Source: an uncultured Anaerocolumna sp.
GTDB taxonomy: Bacteria; Bacillota; Clostridia; Lachnospirales; Lachnospiraceae
Length of the DNA: 12,098 nt
NCBI GenBank assembly: GCA_937901695.1
Contig: CALDJN010000306.1
Location: 1-12,098 of the forward strand
Direction of reading: 5' to 3'
Each line of letters starts with the position of its first letter. The stretch's first letter is position 1. Below the pieces are notes generated by a model, which saw only the letters and a list, made by a program, of their open reading frames with translations, was not told the DNA's origin and did not search any database. The position numbers and the translations under genes were made by a program. Below, one piece after another: positions 1 to 7,488 of this stretch.

Positions 1-124
<124 letters not shown>

Positions 125-130
125 TTTGTT

Positions 131-159
131 ATTCTAACATAATTCAGAGATTATGTAAA
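131..159 (-). promoter_or_regulatory. Sigma-70-type promoter of rnpB
   Basis: Minus strand: -35 TTTACA (154-159), 17-nt spacer, -10 TAGAAT (131-136). This is near consensus with ideal spacing. It lies in the gap between the nucleoside kinase stop (183) and the first conserved bases of the RNase P RNA, and predicts a start near 124. Confidence 0.8.
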
Positions 160-182
160 TAGAATAATTTTTACAATAAAGG

Positions 183-1847
183 TCAAACTTTAAAACAACT
201 GCCACCCACGAATTCCGTCAATATAGAATTCCGTGGTACAACCTCACTGCTTACGCCTAAGAAATAATCCAGGAATTTTAACAGTCTCTTTGCCTCTTTG
301 AATTCTTCGCACTTTCTATCAATTCCAAATAAGATTGGTTCTGCATATTGTTTTAATATTGCTAATTCATAAATTAGCGCAGAATTAAACATAACATCTA
401 CATCTTCCTGAAATGGGAAGATATTTTCTTCTTCGCCACGTCTTACTGAAGGCCACATATTAATGGTTCTTTGTCCGGAAGCACCTCTTGTTCGGGCGTC
501 ACGAACCATTCTTCGAATTAATCTTAAGTCTGTAGTTGGTATTCTGTTATGTTCATCTATGTTTAGAGAAGTTAAAGCGCTGATATAAATCTTGAATTTA
601 CTTTCTCTTGGAAGGCTGTAGGATAATTTGTCGTTTAATCCATGTATTCCTTCAATGACAAGAATATCATTTGGTCCCAGGGTTTTATAATTACCTTTAT
701 ATTCTCTGTGTCCGGTTTTAAAATTAAAGCTTGGCAGTTCTACGGTTTTTCCTTCTAATAAATTGGTCATATCGTTATTAAACTGTTCAAGGTCAATGGC
801 ATTTAAAGATTCAAAGTCATAATTTCCTTCTTCGTCTAAAGGTGTAAGCTCTCGTTCTACAAAATAATCATCTACTGCTATTGGGTGCGGTATTAATCCA
901 TGGGTTTTTAGCTGGATGGATAATCTATGAGAAAATGTAGTTTTTCCTGATGATGATGGTCCAGCAATCATAACAAATTTCTTGTCCCCTGCCTCCTTTA
1001 TCTGCTGAGCAATTTCACCAACTTTCATTTCTTGGAGGGCTTCCTGAATCAATATCAACTCATTAATTTTTCCTGCTACAATTATATCATTTAATGCACC
1101 TACCGTATCCACTTCCATCATTTTAGCCCATTGGTTGGATTCTTTTAAGGTATGGAAGAGTTTATCCAACGGCTTGAAAGGCTCTATTACTTTCGGATTG
1201 TTCTTTCTTGGAAGAAGTAGAATAACACCATCATCATAAGGGAATAAATCAAAGTATTTTAGCATTCCTGTACTGGATGGCATATATCCATAATAATAAT
1301 CCTCAAATCCTTCCAGATTATATATGTTGGTTTTAGAAACCCTTCTGTATTGAAATAATTTTTCTTTATCATACATTTTGTACCGGTTAAATAATTCTAT
1401 GGCTTCATTGGTTCCAATGGACTTCTTTAAGATTGGGTAGTCTTCTTGTACAATGGCTTGCATTCTCTCTTTTATTTTGTTACAAAGTTCTTCTGTCATT
1501 GGGATTGTCATTTCAATTGGGCAATATAATCCATTTCCAAGGGAATACTCTACCGACGCCCGTATTATTTTACCTGCACCAACTACGTTATAAAGTGCTT
1601 TTAACATTACCAAAGTGATTCCTCTTACATAAGTTTTGTGACCTGCATCATCTTTTGTAGTCAGGAAGGTTACTTTACAGTCTTGTTCCACTGTTTTTGG
1701 CAGTTCACGCAAATTATTACCTACAGATGCAAGTATGATGTCTGCATCATAATCTTTTTGATACTCTTTACTAATCTCTAACAAGGTAACTCCTTGAGGA
1801 TATTCTTTTATCTGACCGTTAATTTCTACCTTTACTGTAGCTTCCAT
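183..1847 (-). CDS. Uridine kinase-family nucleoside kinase with ThrRS-like N-terminal domains
   Basis: Predicted cytosolic P-loop kinase, 554 aa, probably phosphorylating a nucleoside such as uridine or cytidine for salvage. Residues 1-65 resemble the TGS domain of threonyl-tRNA synthetase. Residues 70-190 resemble the second, editing-like (SAD) domain, although no synthetase core follows. The C-terminal half is the kinase: Walker A GPSSSGKT (296-303), a DDYF motif (326-329) expected in substrate binding, and IEGIHGL (398-404). The protein ends GGSCFKV. This long architecture is common in clostridia and Thermotogae, and the true substrate is less certain than for short Udk enzymes. The start is ATG at 1845-1847, with an AGGAGGAG Shine-Dalgarno site just upstream (1852-1859). 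It lies 210 bp after trmK on the same strand; that gap holds repeats and no clear terminator. Confidence 0.9.
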   Translation of the reverse strand: MEATVKVEINGQIKEYPQGVTLLEISKEYQKDYDADIILASVGNNLRELPKTVEQDCKVTFLTTKDDAGHKTYVRGITLVMLKALYNVVGAGKIIRASVEYSLGNGLYCPIEMTIPMTEELCNKIKERMQAIVQEDYPILKKSIGTNEAIELFNRYKMYDKEKLFQYRRVSKTNIYNLEGFEDYYYGYMPSSTGMLKYFDLFPYDDGVILLLPRKNNPKVIEPFKPLDKLFHTLKESNQWAKMMEVDTVGALNDIIVAGKINELILIQEALQEMKVGEIAQQIKEAGDKKFVMIAGPSSSGKTTFSHRLSIQLKTHGLIPHPIAVDDYFVERELTPLDEEGNYDFESLNAIDLEQFNNDMTNLLEGKTVELPSFNFKTGHREYKGNYKTLGPNDILVIEGIHGLNDKLSYSLPRESKFKIYISALTSLNIDEHNRIPTTDLRLIRRMVRDARTRGASGQRTINMWPSVRRGEEENIFPFQEDVDVMFNSALIYELAILKQYAEPILFGIDRKCEEFKEAKRLLKFLDYFLGVSSEVVPRNSILTEFVGGSCFKV

Positions 1848-1895
1848 TTTCTCCTCCTTAATTTTAAAAGTTCCCTACCCCCACCAATCTGGCAA

Positions 1896-1952
1896 TGTCA
1901 CTCCTATGAAAGCGTATCATCGCTACGAAAGCGTGTCATTCCCATGAAAGCA
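1896..1952. repeat. Three tandem 19-bp units abutting a REP-like palindrome
   Basis: Three units at 1896-1914, 1915-1933 and 1934-1952 have the form TGTCAtTcc-aTGAAAGCG with a few differences. The array runs directly into the TGTCATTC end of the palindrome at 1953, so each unit starts with the palindrome's own terminal word. It lies in the trmK to nucleoside kinase gap. Confidence 0.85.
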
Positions 1953-1982
1953 TGTCATTCTGAGCCGCAGGCGAAGAATCTC
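1953..1982 (-). repeat. REP-like palindromic repeat, copy A
   Basis: On the minus strand the element reads GAGATTCTTCGC, a GC-rich core, then GGCTCAGAATGACA. The arms ATTCT and AGAAT pair around the core. Closely similar elements occur at 2869-2900 and 6077-6104. It is intergenic. I recall similar sequences as dispersed repeats in many bacterial genomes, but have not searched. Confidence 0.8.
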
Positions 1983-2057
1983 TATCCCTGTTTACAATGT
2001 AACAAAGTAGAGGCTGCCCCTGACTTTGGTATCCAATCAAGTATTTAATAATACCTT

Positions 2058-2813
2058 TTATTTATAATATTTCAATCCCTCTTCTATATACCCTAACTCT
2101 TCTTGTACTTCTTTTAATCTTATTATAGCATTTTCAGTAAGGTTTTGCTCTAGTTCTTTTATAACCTGAAGGCGAAGGTTTTTCTCCTTTAATAAATATT
2201 CCTTTGCGATAGGATTTCTTTGTTGAAGGAGAAGTTTTCCGTATCGGTAATAAAGTTCGGTGTCAGGCACCTTGTCGCTATTGGTGTCAGGCACCTTAAT
2301 AAATTCAGTGAGTCCGGTGTCAGGCAGCTTAGGTAATACCTTAGGAATTGCTTTTATTATGGTGTAATACTTTCCATCATCAATTAGCATTTGTTCTGCG
2401 ATGATTTCAAATTCAATTTGTTCTATAAATTTACGTACTAAAAACAATTCGGATTGAGGCTGTAGGACTAGTTCTTTGCATTTTTTCACAGAAGTTAAGC
2501 CTTCCTCCAATATCTGAACTGTTAATGCGCCTCCCATTCCTGCAATGAGGATGGTATCGGCTTCGCCTGGATTTAATTGATGAAGCCCATCGGATAGTCT
2601 TGTCTCAATCTGGCTGCTAAATCCTAGGCGTTCTATGTTTTCTCTGCCTCTTTTTAATGGACCTTTATTTATGTCCATTGCGATTACATGTGGGGCTATG
2701 TTGTGTTGGATTAGATATATGGATATGTAGGCATGGTCGCATCCTACATCTGCTACCCTGTTACCTTTTGTAACAGAGTCCGCAACTGCTTGTAACCTTT
2801 TTGATAATTGCAT
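2058..2813 (-). CDS. trmK: tRNA (adenine(22)-N(1))-methyltransferase TrmK
   Basis: SAM-dependent enzyme, 251 aa, that makes m1A at position 22 of tRNAs. The Rossmann methyltransferase domain shows motif I DVGCDHAY (22-29), an acidic residue after strand 2 (AMDINKG, D47) and the family motif AGMGG (91-95), then LQPQ (117-120). The C-terminal part (from RYGKLLLQ, about 190) is the helical coiled-coil region expected in this family. Between IIKA (152-155) and RYGKLLL lies an unusual segment rich in VPDT/LPDT, encoded by three copies of a 15-bp palindromic repeat. I read this as an insertion into a linker between the two domains. The order dnaG-rpoD-trmK is classical in Firmicutes; nif3, often next, is absent here. 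The start ATG (2811-2813) has only a modest AGG site upstream. Confidence 0.93.
   Translation of the reverse strand: MQLSKRLQAVADSVTKGNRVADVGCDHAYISIYLIQHNIAPHVIAMDINKGPLKRGRENIERLGFSSQIETRLSDGLHQLNPGEADTILIAGMGGALTVQILEEGLTSVKKCKELVLQPQSELFLVRKFIEQIEFEIIAEQMLIDDGKYYTIIKAIPKVLPKLPDTGLTEFIKVPDTNSDKVPDTELYYRYGKLLLQQRNPIAKEYLLKEKNLRLQVIKELEQNLTENAIIRLKEVQEELGYIEEGLKYYK
2259..2330 (-). repeat. Three copies of GGTGTCAGGCACCTT inside trmK
   Basis: Copies at 2259-2273 and 2283-2297 are identical; the copy at 2316-2330 has one change (GGCAGC for GGCACC). Copy starts are 24 and 33 bp apart, both multiples of three, so all are read in one frame as KVPDT, KVPDT and KLPDT. GGTG and CACC can pair around a 5-nt loop. 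The perfect repeats inside a conserved gene indicate insertion or duplication of a mobile or REP-like palindrome. Confidence 0.9.
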
Positions 2814-2868
2814 ATTTACCTGCCTTGATACTAATTTAGATTCTGTTGCATACTTTTTCTAAAGGGAT

Positions 2869-2900
2869 GAGATTCTTCGCCTTTCAGGCTCAGAATGACA
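2869..2900 (+). repeat. REP-like palindromic repeat, copy B
   Basis: The plus strand reads GAGATTCTTCGCC, a short core, then GGCTCAGAATGACA, the same ends as copy A in opposite orientation. It lies in the rpoD to trmK gap. Confidence 0.8.
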
Positions 2901-2989
2901 TTTCTGTTTGTACAATGACATTTCTGCCGGGCTTTAGAATGACATTTCTTTTGGGGTCGGAATGACACTTACTGGCACTCTGAATGATA
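2901..2989. repeat. Degenerate tandem array ending each unit in AATGACA
   Basis: Directly after copy B come four units of 20, 24, 23 and 22 bp (2901-2920, 2921-2944, 2945-2967, 2968-2989). The first three begin TTTCT and end AATGACA; the fourth begins CTTAC and ends AATGATA. Their middles differ. The array ends 5 bp from the rpoD stop, so it is the immediate 3' untranslated region of rpoD. Confidence 0.75.
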
Positions 2990-2994
2990 TTTTT

Positions 2995-4092
2995 TTATTC
3001 CAAATAGTCCTTTAGTTTGCGGCTGCGACTAGGATGCCTTAATTTGCGTAATGCCTTTGCTTCTATTTGACGGATTCTTTCTCTTGTTACGTTGAATTCT
3101 TTACCTACTTCCTCCAAAGTACGGGAACGTCCATCGTCTAGACCGAAGCGTAGTCTTAATACTTTTTGCTCCCTATCGGTAAGTGTTCCAAGTACGTCAA
3201 TTAATTGTTCTTTTAGTAAGGTAAATGCAGCAGCATCTGCCGGTACCGGCATATTATCATCCTGAATAAAGTCTCCAAGATGGCTGTCTTCTTCCTCACC
3301 AATTGGTGTTTCCAAGGATACTGGTTCTTGAGAAATCTTTTGAATTTCTCGAACACGTTCCACCGGCATATTCATTTCTTTAGCAACTTCTTCCGGTAAA
3401 GGTTCCCTGCCTAATTCTTGTACCAGTTGTCTTTGTACACGGATTAATTTATTGATGGTTTCTACCATGTGAACCGGGATACGAATTGTTCTTGCCTGGT
3501 CTGCAATGGCTCTCGTTATAGCTTGTCTAATCCACCAGGTTGCATAGGTACTAAATTTAAATCCTTTTTCGTAGTCAAATTTTTCAACCGCTTTAATTAA
3601 TCCTAGATTTCCTTCTTGAATTAAATCTAAAAATTGCATACCACGACCTACGTAACGTTTCGCTATGCTGACAACTAAACGAAGGTTAGCTTCTGCCAGT
3701 CTCTTCTTGGCATCCTGGTCGCCAGCTGCCATTCTCTTTGCAAGTTCTACTTCTTCATCAATACTAAGCAGAGGCACTTTACCAATTTCTTTCAGATACA
3801 TTCTTACTGGGTCTTCAATGCTGATGCCCTCCGGTAAAGAATAATCAATTTCTTCTATTTCCTCTTCTTCAGGTTCTAAAACTATATCTTCTTCTTCCTC
3901 ATTGGCAAGTCTAAGAACATCTACGTTATTTGCTTCCAAATATTCATAGATTTTCTCAATTAGGTTACTGTCCATTTCAAAATCTATAAAAAAGTCATTA
4001 ATTTCTTGGTATTCCAGAACATTTTTCTTTTTCCTTGCATACGCTAGTAATTCTTTTAACTTTTCTGAAAGCTTTACCATATCTTCATCCAT
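2995..4092 (-). CDS. rpoD: RNA polymerase primary sigma factor (RpoD/SigA)
   Basis: Housekeeping sigma-70 factor, 365 aa, that directs RNA polymerase to -10/-35 promoters. Region 1.1 is about 1-60, followed by an acidic linker (EEEEDIVLEPEEEEIEE, about 65-82). Region 1.2 begins DPVRMYLKEIG (94-104). Region 2 contains ANLRLVVSIAKRYVGRG, DLIQEGNLGLIKAVEKFDY and FSTYATWWIRQAI (about 135-192), including the -10 recognition helix. Region 3 follows, and region 4 (VLRLRFGLDDG to the end) carries the -35 helix TLEEVGKEFNVTRERIRQIE. The length is usual for a Firmicute SigA. The start ATG (4090-4092) has AGGAGG upstream at about 10 nt, which favours it over the internal Met5. It is 55 bp downstream of dnaG, presumably in one transcription unit. 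Confidence 0.97.
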   Translation of the reverse strand: MDEDMVKLSEKLKELLAYARKKKNVLEYQEINDFFIDFEMDSNLIEKIYEYLEANNVDVLRLANEEEEDIVLEPEEEEIEEIDYSLPEGISIEDPVRMYLKEIGKVPLLSIDEEVELAKRMAAGDQDAKKRLAEANLRLVVSIAKRYVGRGMQFLDLIQEGNLGLIKAVEKFDYEKGFKFSTYATWWIRQAITRAIADQARTIRIPVHMVETINKLIRVQRQLVQELGREPLPEEVAKEMNMPVERVREIQKISQEPVSLETPIGEEEDSHLGDFIQDDNMPVPADAAAFTLLKEQLIDVLGTLTDREQKVLRLRFGLDDGRSRTLEEVGKEFNVTRERIRQIEAKALRKLRHPSRSRKLKDYLE

Positions 4093-4147
4093 AATTATCT
4101 ATCCTCCTAAATTGTCTCTGCTTAATCTTTTTAGTATTTTAACCATC

Positions 4148-5914
4148 CTAGAAAGAAATATGCAATTTCTGTAAGTTTGCTTGTTCCCTTATGATATTTT
4201 GAAGGCCAATGATATCATTATTTTCAATAGCTTTCTTACTTTTCATATCTAAGCTGTTCTTTTTTATTCGTACTATGGTCTCTTCTAGTGCCTTCTTCCT
4301 TTCTGCCTCTCCTAAGTCTTCCGGAATCTCAGTAGAGAGTAAAGACGCAACTTCATTCTGCTCTTCTTTACTTTCAAACTGATTGATGATTTTTGCAGGA
4401 GTTACTTTATGTTCTGTAGAATATTGGGCAAATAACATTTGTGCAACTTGTTCATAGAGTTCTTCGGTAAAATCATCTGGTGCGATGATTCCTTTTAATT
4501 TATCAAATAAACTAGTATCCTCTATTAACCAGGTAAGAAGTATTTTCTGGGATTGTTTCATTCCGTCTTCCCGTTTTTGCTTCTTAGCAGAGCCACTCAC
4601 TGGTTTTATATCATTTTGCCCAACTACAATCTGGGCTCCATATCGGTTTACTAACTTTCTTAGATTATCAAAATCGATGTAATATTTCTTTGCAATGGTT
4701 TCTATATAAATGTTTCTTTCTATTTCTTCGGTAAAGTTAAGAAGCTTTTTGGCAATCTCATTAAAGAATTTGGTCTTCTGCTCAGGATCATTCAGGTCGT
4801 ATTCCCGTTCCAGCAAGTCAATTTCAAAAAGAAAGGCATTCTGCGCATTGTCCATTCGTTTTTGGTATTCTTCCGCACCTAATGCTTTCATAAACTCATC
4901 CGGATCTTTGTACGGTTTCATATTGATGATTTTAACAGACAGACCCGCTTCTTTTAAGATTGGAATAGCTCTAAGAGTTGCTTTCGTACCTGCCTCATCA
5001 CTATCATAAGTTAGGAGCACTTCACTGGTGTATCTTTTTAAAAGGTTTGCCTGTAACCCTGTAAATGCTGTTCCAAGGGATGCAACTGCATTTTTAAATC
5101 CTGCCTGATGCAGCGCAATAACATCCATATAACCTTCACATATTAGTATATTGGGTTTTCTGGATACCCTGGCAAAATTCAGTCCATACAAGTTACGGCT
5201 TTTATCAAATAACTTAGTTTCTGGTGAGTTTAGATATTTTGGCAGGCCATCTCCCATAACTCGTCCACCAAAACCGATAACTCTATTATTCACATCCATA
5301 ATTGGGAACATGACTCGGTTCCAAAACTTATCATATACTTTGCTTTTATCAATGGTAATTAATCCAGATTCCTTTAGAATTTCATCCTCGTATCCCAAAT
5401 GTTTTAGATATTGATATACATCGTCTCCAGTTTTATTAGAATACCCAAGTCCAAACTGTTTTATTGTATCTTTAGAAAGGTTTCGATTCAAAAGATAATT
5501 AAGAGCAGCTTGTCCACTTTTTTGCCGCAGCTGGTAGTAATAATATTTTGCTGCTTCTTTATTTATCTCTAATAATCTGTTTTTTAAACTAGCTTGCCGC
5601 TTGGCTTCTTCACTGTATTCCGCTTCCGGGAGATTTATCCCCACTCGGGATGCTAATAATTTTAAAGTTTCCACAAATGTATAGTTTTCATACTCCATTA
5701 TGAAAGTAAATACATTTCCACCTACACCGCATCCAAAACAGTGATACATTTGCTTTGAGCTGCTTACGCTAAAGGAAGGCGTTTTTTCGTTGTGGAAGGG
5801 GCAAAGTCCCATATGGTTGCTGCCTTTTTTTTGTAGTTTTACATAGGAGCCTATCACATCTACTATATCATTTCGTATTCTTATTTCTTCCACTAAGTCT
5901 TCGGGATAAAACAT
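4148..5914 (-). CDS. dnaG: DNA primase DnaG
   Basis: Primase, 588 aa, that makes RNA primers at the replication fork and binds the replicative helicase. The N-terminal CHC2 zinc ribbon has C38, H41, C59 and C62 (GLCPFHNEKTPSF and YHCFGCGVGG). The catalytic TOPRIM core includes FGGRVMGDGLPKYLNSPET, the EGYMDVIAL motif (260-268) with its catalytic Glu, and the metal-binding DSDEAG (304-309). The C-terminal ~150 residues (from about 440) fit the helical helicase-interaction domain, as usual poorly conserved. Length is typical. The ATG at 5912-5914 is preceded by an AGGAGA site at normal spacing. Upstream is dgt, across a repeat-filled 324-bp gap; downstream is rpoD. Confidence 0.97.
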   Translation of the reverse strand: MFYPEDLVEEIRIRNDIVDVIGSYVKLQKKGSNHMGLCPFHNEKTPSFSVSSSKQMYHCFGCGVGGNVFTFIMEYENYTFVETLKLLASRVGINLPEAEYSEEAKRQASLKNRLLEINKEAAKYYYYQLRQKSGQAALNYLLNRNLSKDTIKQFGLGYSNKTGDDVYQYLKHLGYEDEILKESGLITIDKSKVYDKFWNRVMFPIMDVNNRVIGFGGRVMGDGLPKYLNSPETKLFDKSRNLYGLNFARVSRKPNILICEGYMDVIALHQAGFKNAVASLGTAFTGLQANLLKRYTSEVLLTYDSDEAGTKATLRAIPILKEAGLSVKIINMKPYKDPDEFMKALGAEEYQKRMDNAQNAFLFEIDLLEREYDLNDPEQKTKFFNEIAKKLLNFTEEIERNIYIETIAKKYYIDFDNLRKLVNRYGAQIVVGQNDIKPVSGSAKKQKREDGMKQSQKILLTWLIEDTSLFDKLKGIIAPDDFTEELYEQVAQMLFAQYSTEHKVTPAKIINQFESKEEQNEVASLLSTEIPEDLGEAERKKALEETIVRIKKNSLDMKSKKAIENNDIIGLQNIIREQANLQKLHISF

Positions 5915-5958
5915 GTAATTCTCCTATCTATTTATATATGGTTATACTTACAATCAGG

Positions 5959-6060
5959 TGTCATTCTGAGTCCAAATTCATTGGGGATGAATTTGGGGGA
6001 AGAATCTGATGACATTCCGAGCCTAAATTCATTGAGGATGAATTTGGGGGAAGAATCTAG
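5959..6060 (+). repeat. Two tandem 51-bp REP-like repeats with an internal hairpin
   Basis: Copies at 5959-6009 and 6010-6060 begin TGTCATTCTGAG / TGACATTCCGAG and end GGGGGAAGAATCT. They share outer ends with REP copies A, B and D, but the core is a hairpin. In copy 1, CCAAATTCAT (5972-5981) pairs with ATGAATTTGG (5987-5996) around TGGGG. In copy 2 the arms are 6023-6032 and 6038-6047, with one change that leaves a G-U pair, so the stem is maintained. Confidence 0.85.
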
Positions 6061-6076
6061 ATAATATAAGGTTTCG

Positions 6077-6104
6077 GAGATTCTTCGCTGTGCTCAGAAT
6101 GACA
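6077..6104 (+). repeat. REP-like palindromic repeat, copy D (inverted to its neighbours)
   Basis: Plus strand GAGATTCTTCGC-TGTG-CTCAGAATGACA. It is inverted relative to the two copies at 5959-6060, so the group forms a composite of opposed repeats. It leads straight into the 15-bp array. Confidence 0.8.
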
Positions 6105-6203
6105 TATGGGCGGATGACATATGGGCGGGTGATATATGGGCGGGTGATATATGGGCGGGTGATATATAGGCGGATGACATATAAGCGAATGACATATAAG
6201 CAA
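6105..6203 (+). repeat. 15-bp tandem array, six units plus a partial seventh
   Basis: Units of TATGGGCGGATGACA run at 6105, 6120, 6135, 6150, 6165 and 6180, with a partial copy at 6195-6203. The middle three have GGTGATA instead of GATGACA, and the last ones drift to TATAAGCGAATGACA. Every full unit ends in TGACA or TGATA, like the end of copy D. The array ends 35 bp from the dgt stop. Confidence 0.92.
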
Positions 6204-6238
6204 TTATACCATTACCATTATGTCATTGCCAAATGCAT

Positions 6239-7288
6239 TTAGTATATACTCCAGGATCTTGGTATATTTAGTTCTTTAAATTTTGCAACTGCAAACCGAT
6301 CCGTCATTCCTGCAATGTAATCACATACCACTCTGGTAACCGTTTCACCTTTTTCCTCAATCATTTCCAAAAATTCTTCCGGCATTAGCTCCAGATTCTT
6401 TACATAATATTCAAAGAGCCATGCCACCATGGATTCTGCTTTGGCTTCTTCTCCTTTCGCTACTGGATTGGTGTATACGCTCTTAAACATATATTTACGC
6501 ATTTTAAACATTGCCTGTTGAATCTTTTCTGACATAATTATGTCACCGGTGCCTTCGCTGTTAATGATAATATCATGTATAATAGTATTGAGCCGCTCTC
6601 TTGAGCTGTGTCCTAATATATCGGTAAATTCACTTGGAATATCTTCTTCCTGTATGATGTGTCCTCGGATAGCATCGTCTATATCGTGATTAATGTAGGC
6701 AATTTTATCAGCCAGGCGGACAATCTTTCCTTCCAAAGTCTTAGGTTTTCCTATGGTTTGATGATTCAAGATGCCATCCCGTACTTCTTTGGTAAGGTTT
6801 AAGCCACGACCGTGATTCTCTAACTTTTCCACGATTCGTATGCTTTGAATATGATGTTCAAACCCCTCAGGACAAACACGGTTTAACACCCGCTCTCCTG
6901 CATGTCCAAATGGTGTATGGCCTAAATCATGTCCCAGAGCAATGGCTTCCGTTAAATCTTCATTTAAACGCAAAGCTTTTGCTATGGTTCTGGCTGTTTG
7001 TGATACTTCCAGAGTATGGGTCAGCCTGGTCCGATAATGATCCCCTTCCGGTGCAAGGAATACCTGGGTTTTATGTTTTAATCTTCGGAAAGATTTAGAA
7101 TGTAGAATTCTGTCTCGGTCTCTTTGATAAATTGGGCGAATATCACACGGTTCTTCATAAACATCTCTGCCTTCAGAACTATCACTAAACGAAGCATAAG
7201 GACTTAGGATTTCATGTTCTCTTTGTTCCAACTTCTGCCTAATGTTCATCTTGCTAATTAATTTGTCTTGATTATAATCCTCTTTCAC
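6239..7288 (-). CDS. dgt: dGTP triphosphohydrolase-like HD-domain protein
   Basis: HD-superfamily deoxynucleoside triphosphate triphosphohydrolase, 349 aa, expected to split dNTPs into deoxynucleoside and tripolyphosphate and so tune nucleotide pools. Motifs (numbered from the chosen start): DRDRILHSKSFRRLKHKTQVF, then RTRLTHTLEVSQ with H91, GHDLGHTPFGHAGE with H120/D121, and INHDIDD with D202, completing the H...HD...D metal site. The match is to the shorter dGTPase-like branch, so substrate preference is open. I choose a GTG start at 7286-7288: it has an AGGGGAG site (7297-7303) at 8-nt spacing, whereas the in-frame ATG at 7331-7333 and the ATG at 7247-7249 have no such site. First gene of the dgt-dnaG-rpoD-trmK cluster; the strict operon link to dnaG is uncertain because of the repeat-filled gap. 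Confidence 0.9.
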   Translation of the reverse strand: MKEDYNQDKLISKMNIRQKLEQREHEILSPYASFSDSSEGRDVYEEPCDIRPIYQRDRDRILHSKSFRRLKHKTQVFLAPEGDHYRTRLTHTLEVSQTARTIAKALRLNEDLTEAIALGHDLGHTPFGHAGERVLNRVCPEGFEHHIQSIRIVEKLENHGRGLNLTKEVRDGILNHQTIGKPKTLEGKIVRLADKIAYINHDIDDAIRGHIIQEEDIPSEFTDILGHSSRERLNTIIHDIIINSEGTGDIIMSEKIQQAMFKMRKYMFKSVYTNPVAKGEEAKAESMVAWLFEYYVKNLELMPEEFLEMIEEKGETVTRVVCDYIAGMTDRFAVAKFKELNIPRSWSIY

Positions 7289-7488
7289 TTCTTTCACTCC
7301 CCTTTTGAAGTTAATGTTTAAATCAATCAACATGTATTAGTATCTGTGCTATGTTTTTAACTATTCTTACTTATATTATTAATATTCTACTAAAGTTGGT
7401 GATTTCCTTTTTTATTTTTCAATTTTCCGTAATATTTTTTATTATTTATAAATTTTATATATTATTTATAAATTTATACTACGAAAAT

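Larger units (their letters stand above)
5915..6238. other. dgt-dnaG intergenic region, largely made of repeats
   Basis: The 324-bp gap holds two 51-bp palindrome-bearing repeats (5959-6060), an inverted REP-like copy (6077-6104) and a 15-bp tandem array (6105-6203). I find no plausible coding sequence. There is no convincing consensus promoter for dnaG, although some AT-rich hexamers just upstream of 5914 could serve. Confidence 0.8.

Noticed and set aside
1794..2048. 84-codon plus-strand open frame across the trmK-kinase gap
   Set aside because: It reads through the kinase start, the 19-bp array and the REP-like element; it is repeat translation, not a gene.
1990..2050. Terminator or riboswitch in the trmK-kinase gap (GAGGCTGCCCCTGACTTTGG area)
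   Set aside because: Only weak self-complementarity, no T-run and no riboswitch core that I recognise.
2259..2330. Frameshift or broken trmK caused by the repeats
   Set aside because: All spacings are multiples of three and the conserved C-terminal region continues in frame, so the gene is probably functional.
6105..6203. CRISPR-like array
   Set aside because: The 15-bp units are contiguous with no spacers; the same holds for the 19-bp and 41-bp arrays. No cas-like gene is present.
7247..7333. ATG codons at 7331-7333 and 7247-7249 as the dgt start
   Set aside because: Neither has a Shine-Dalgarno site, whereas the GTG at 7286-7288 has AGGGGAG at ideal spacing.
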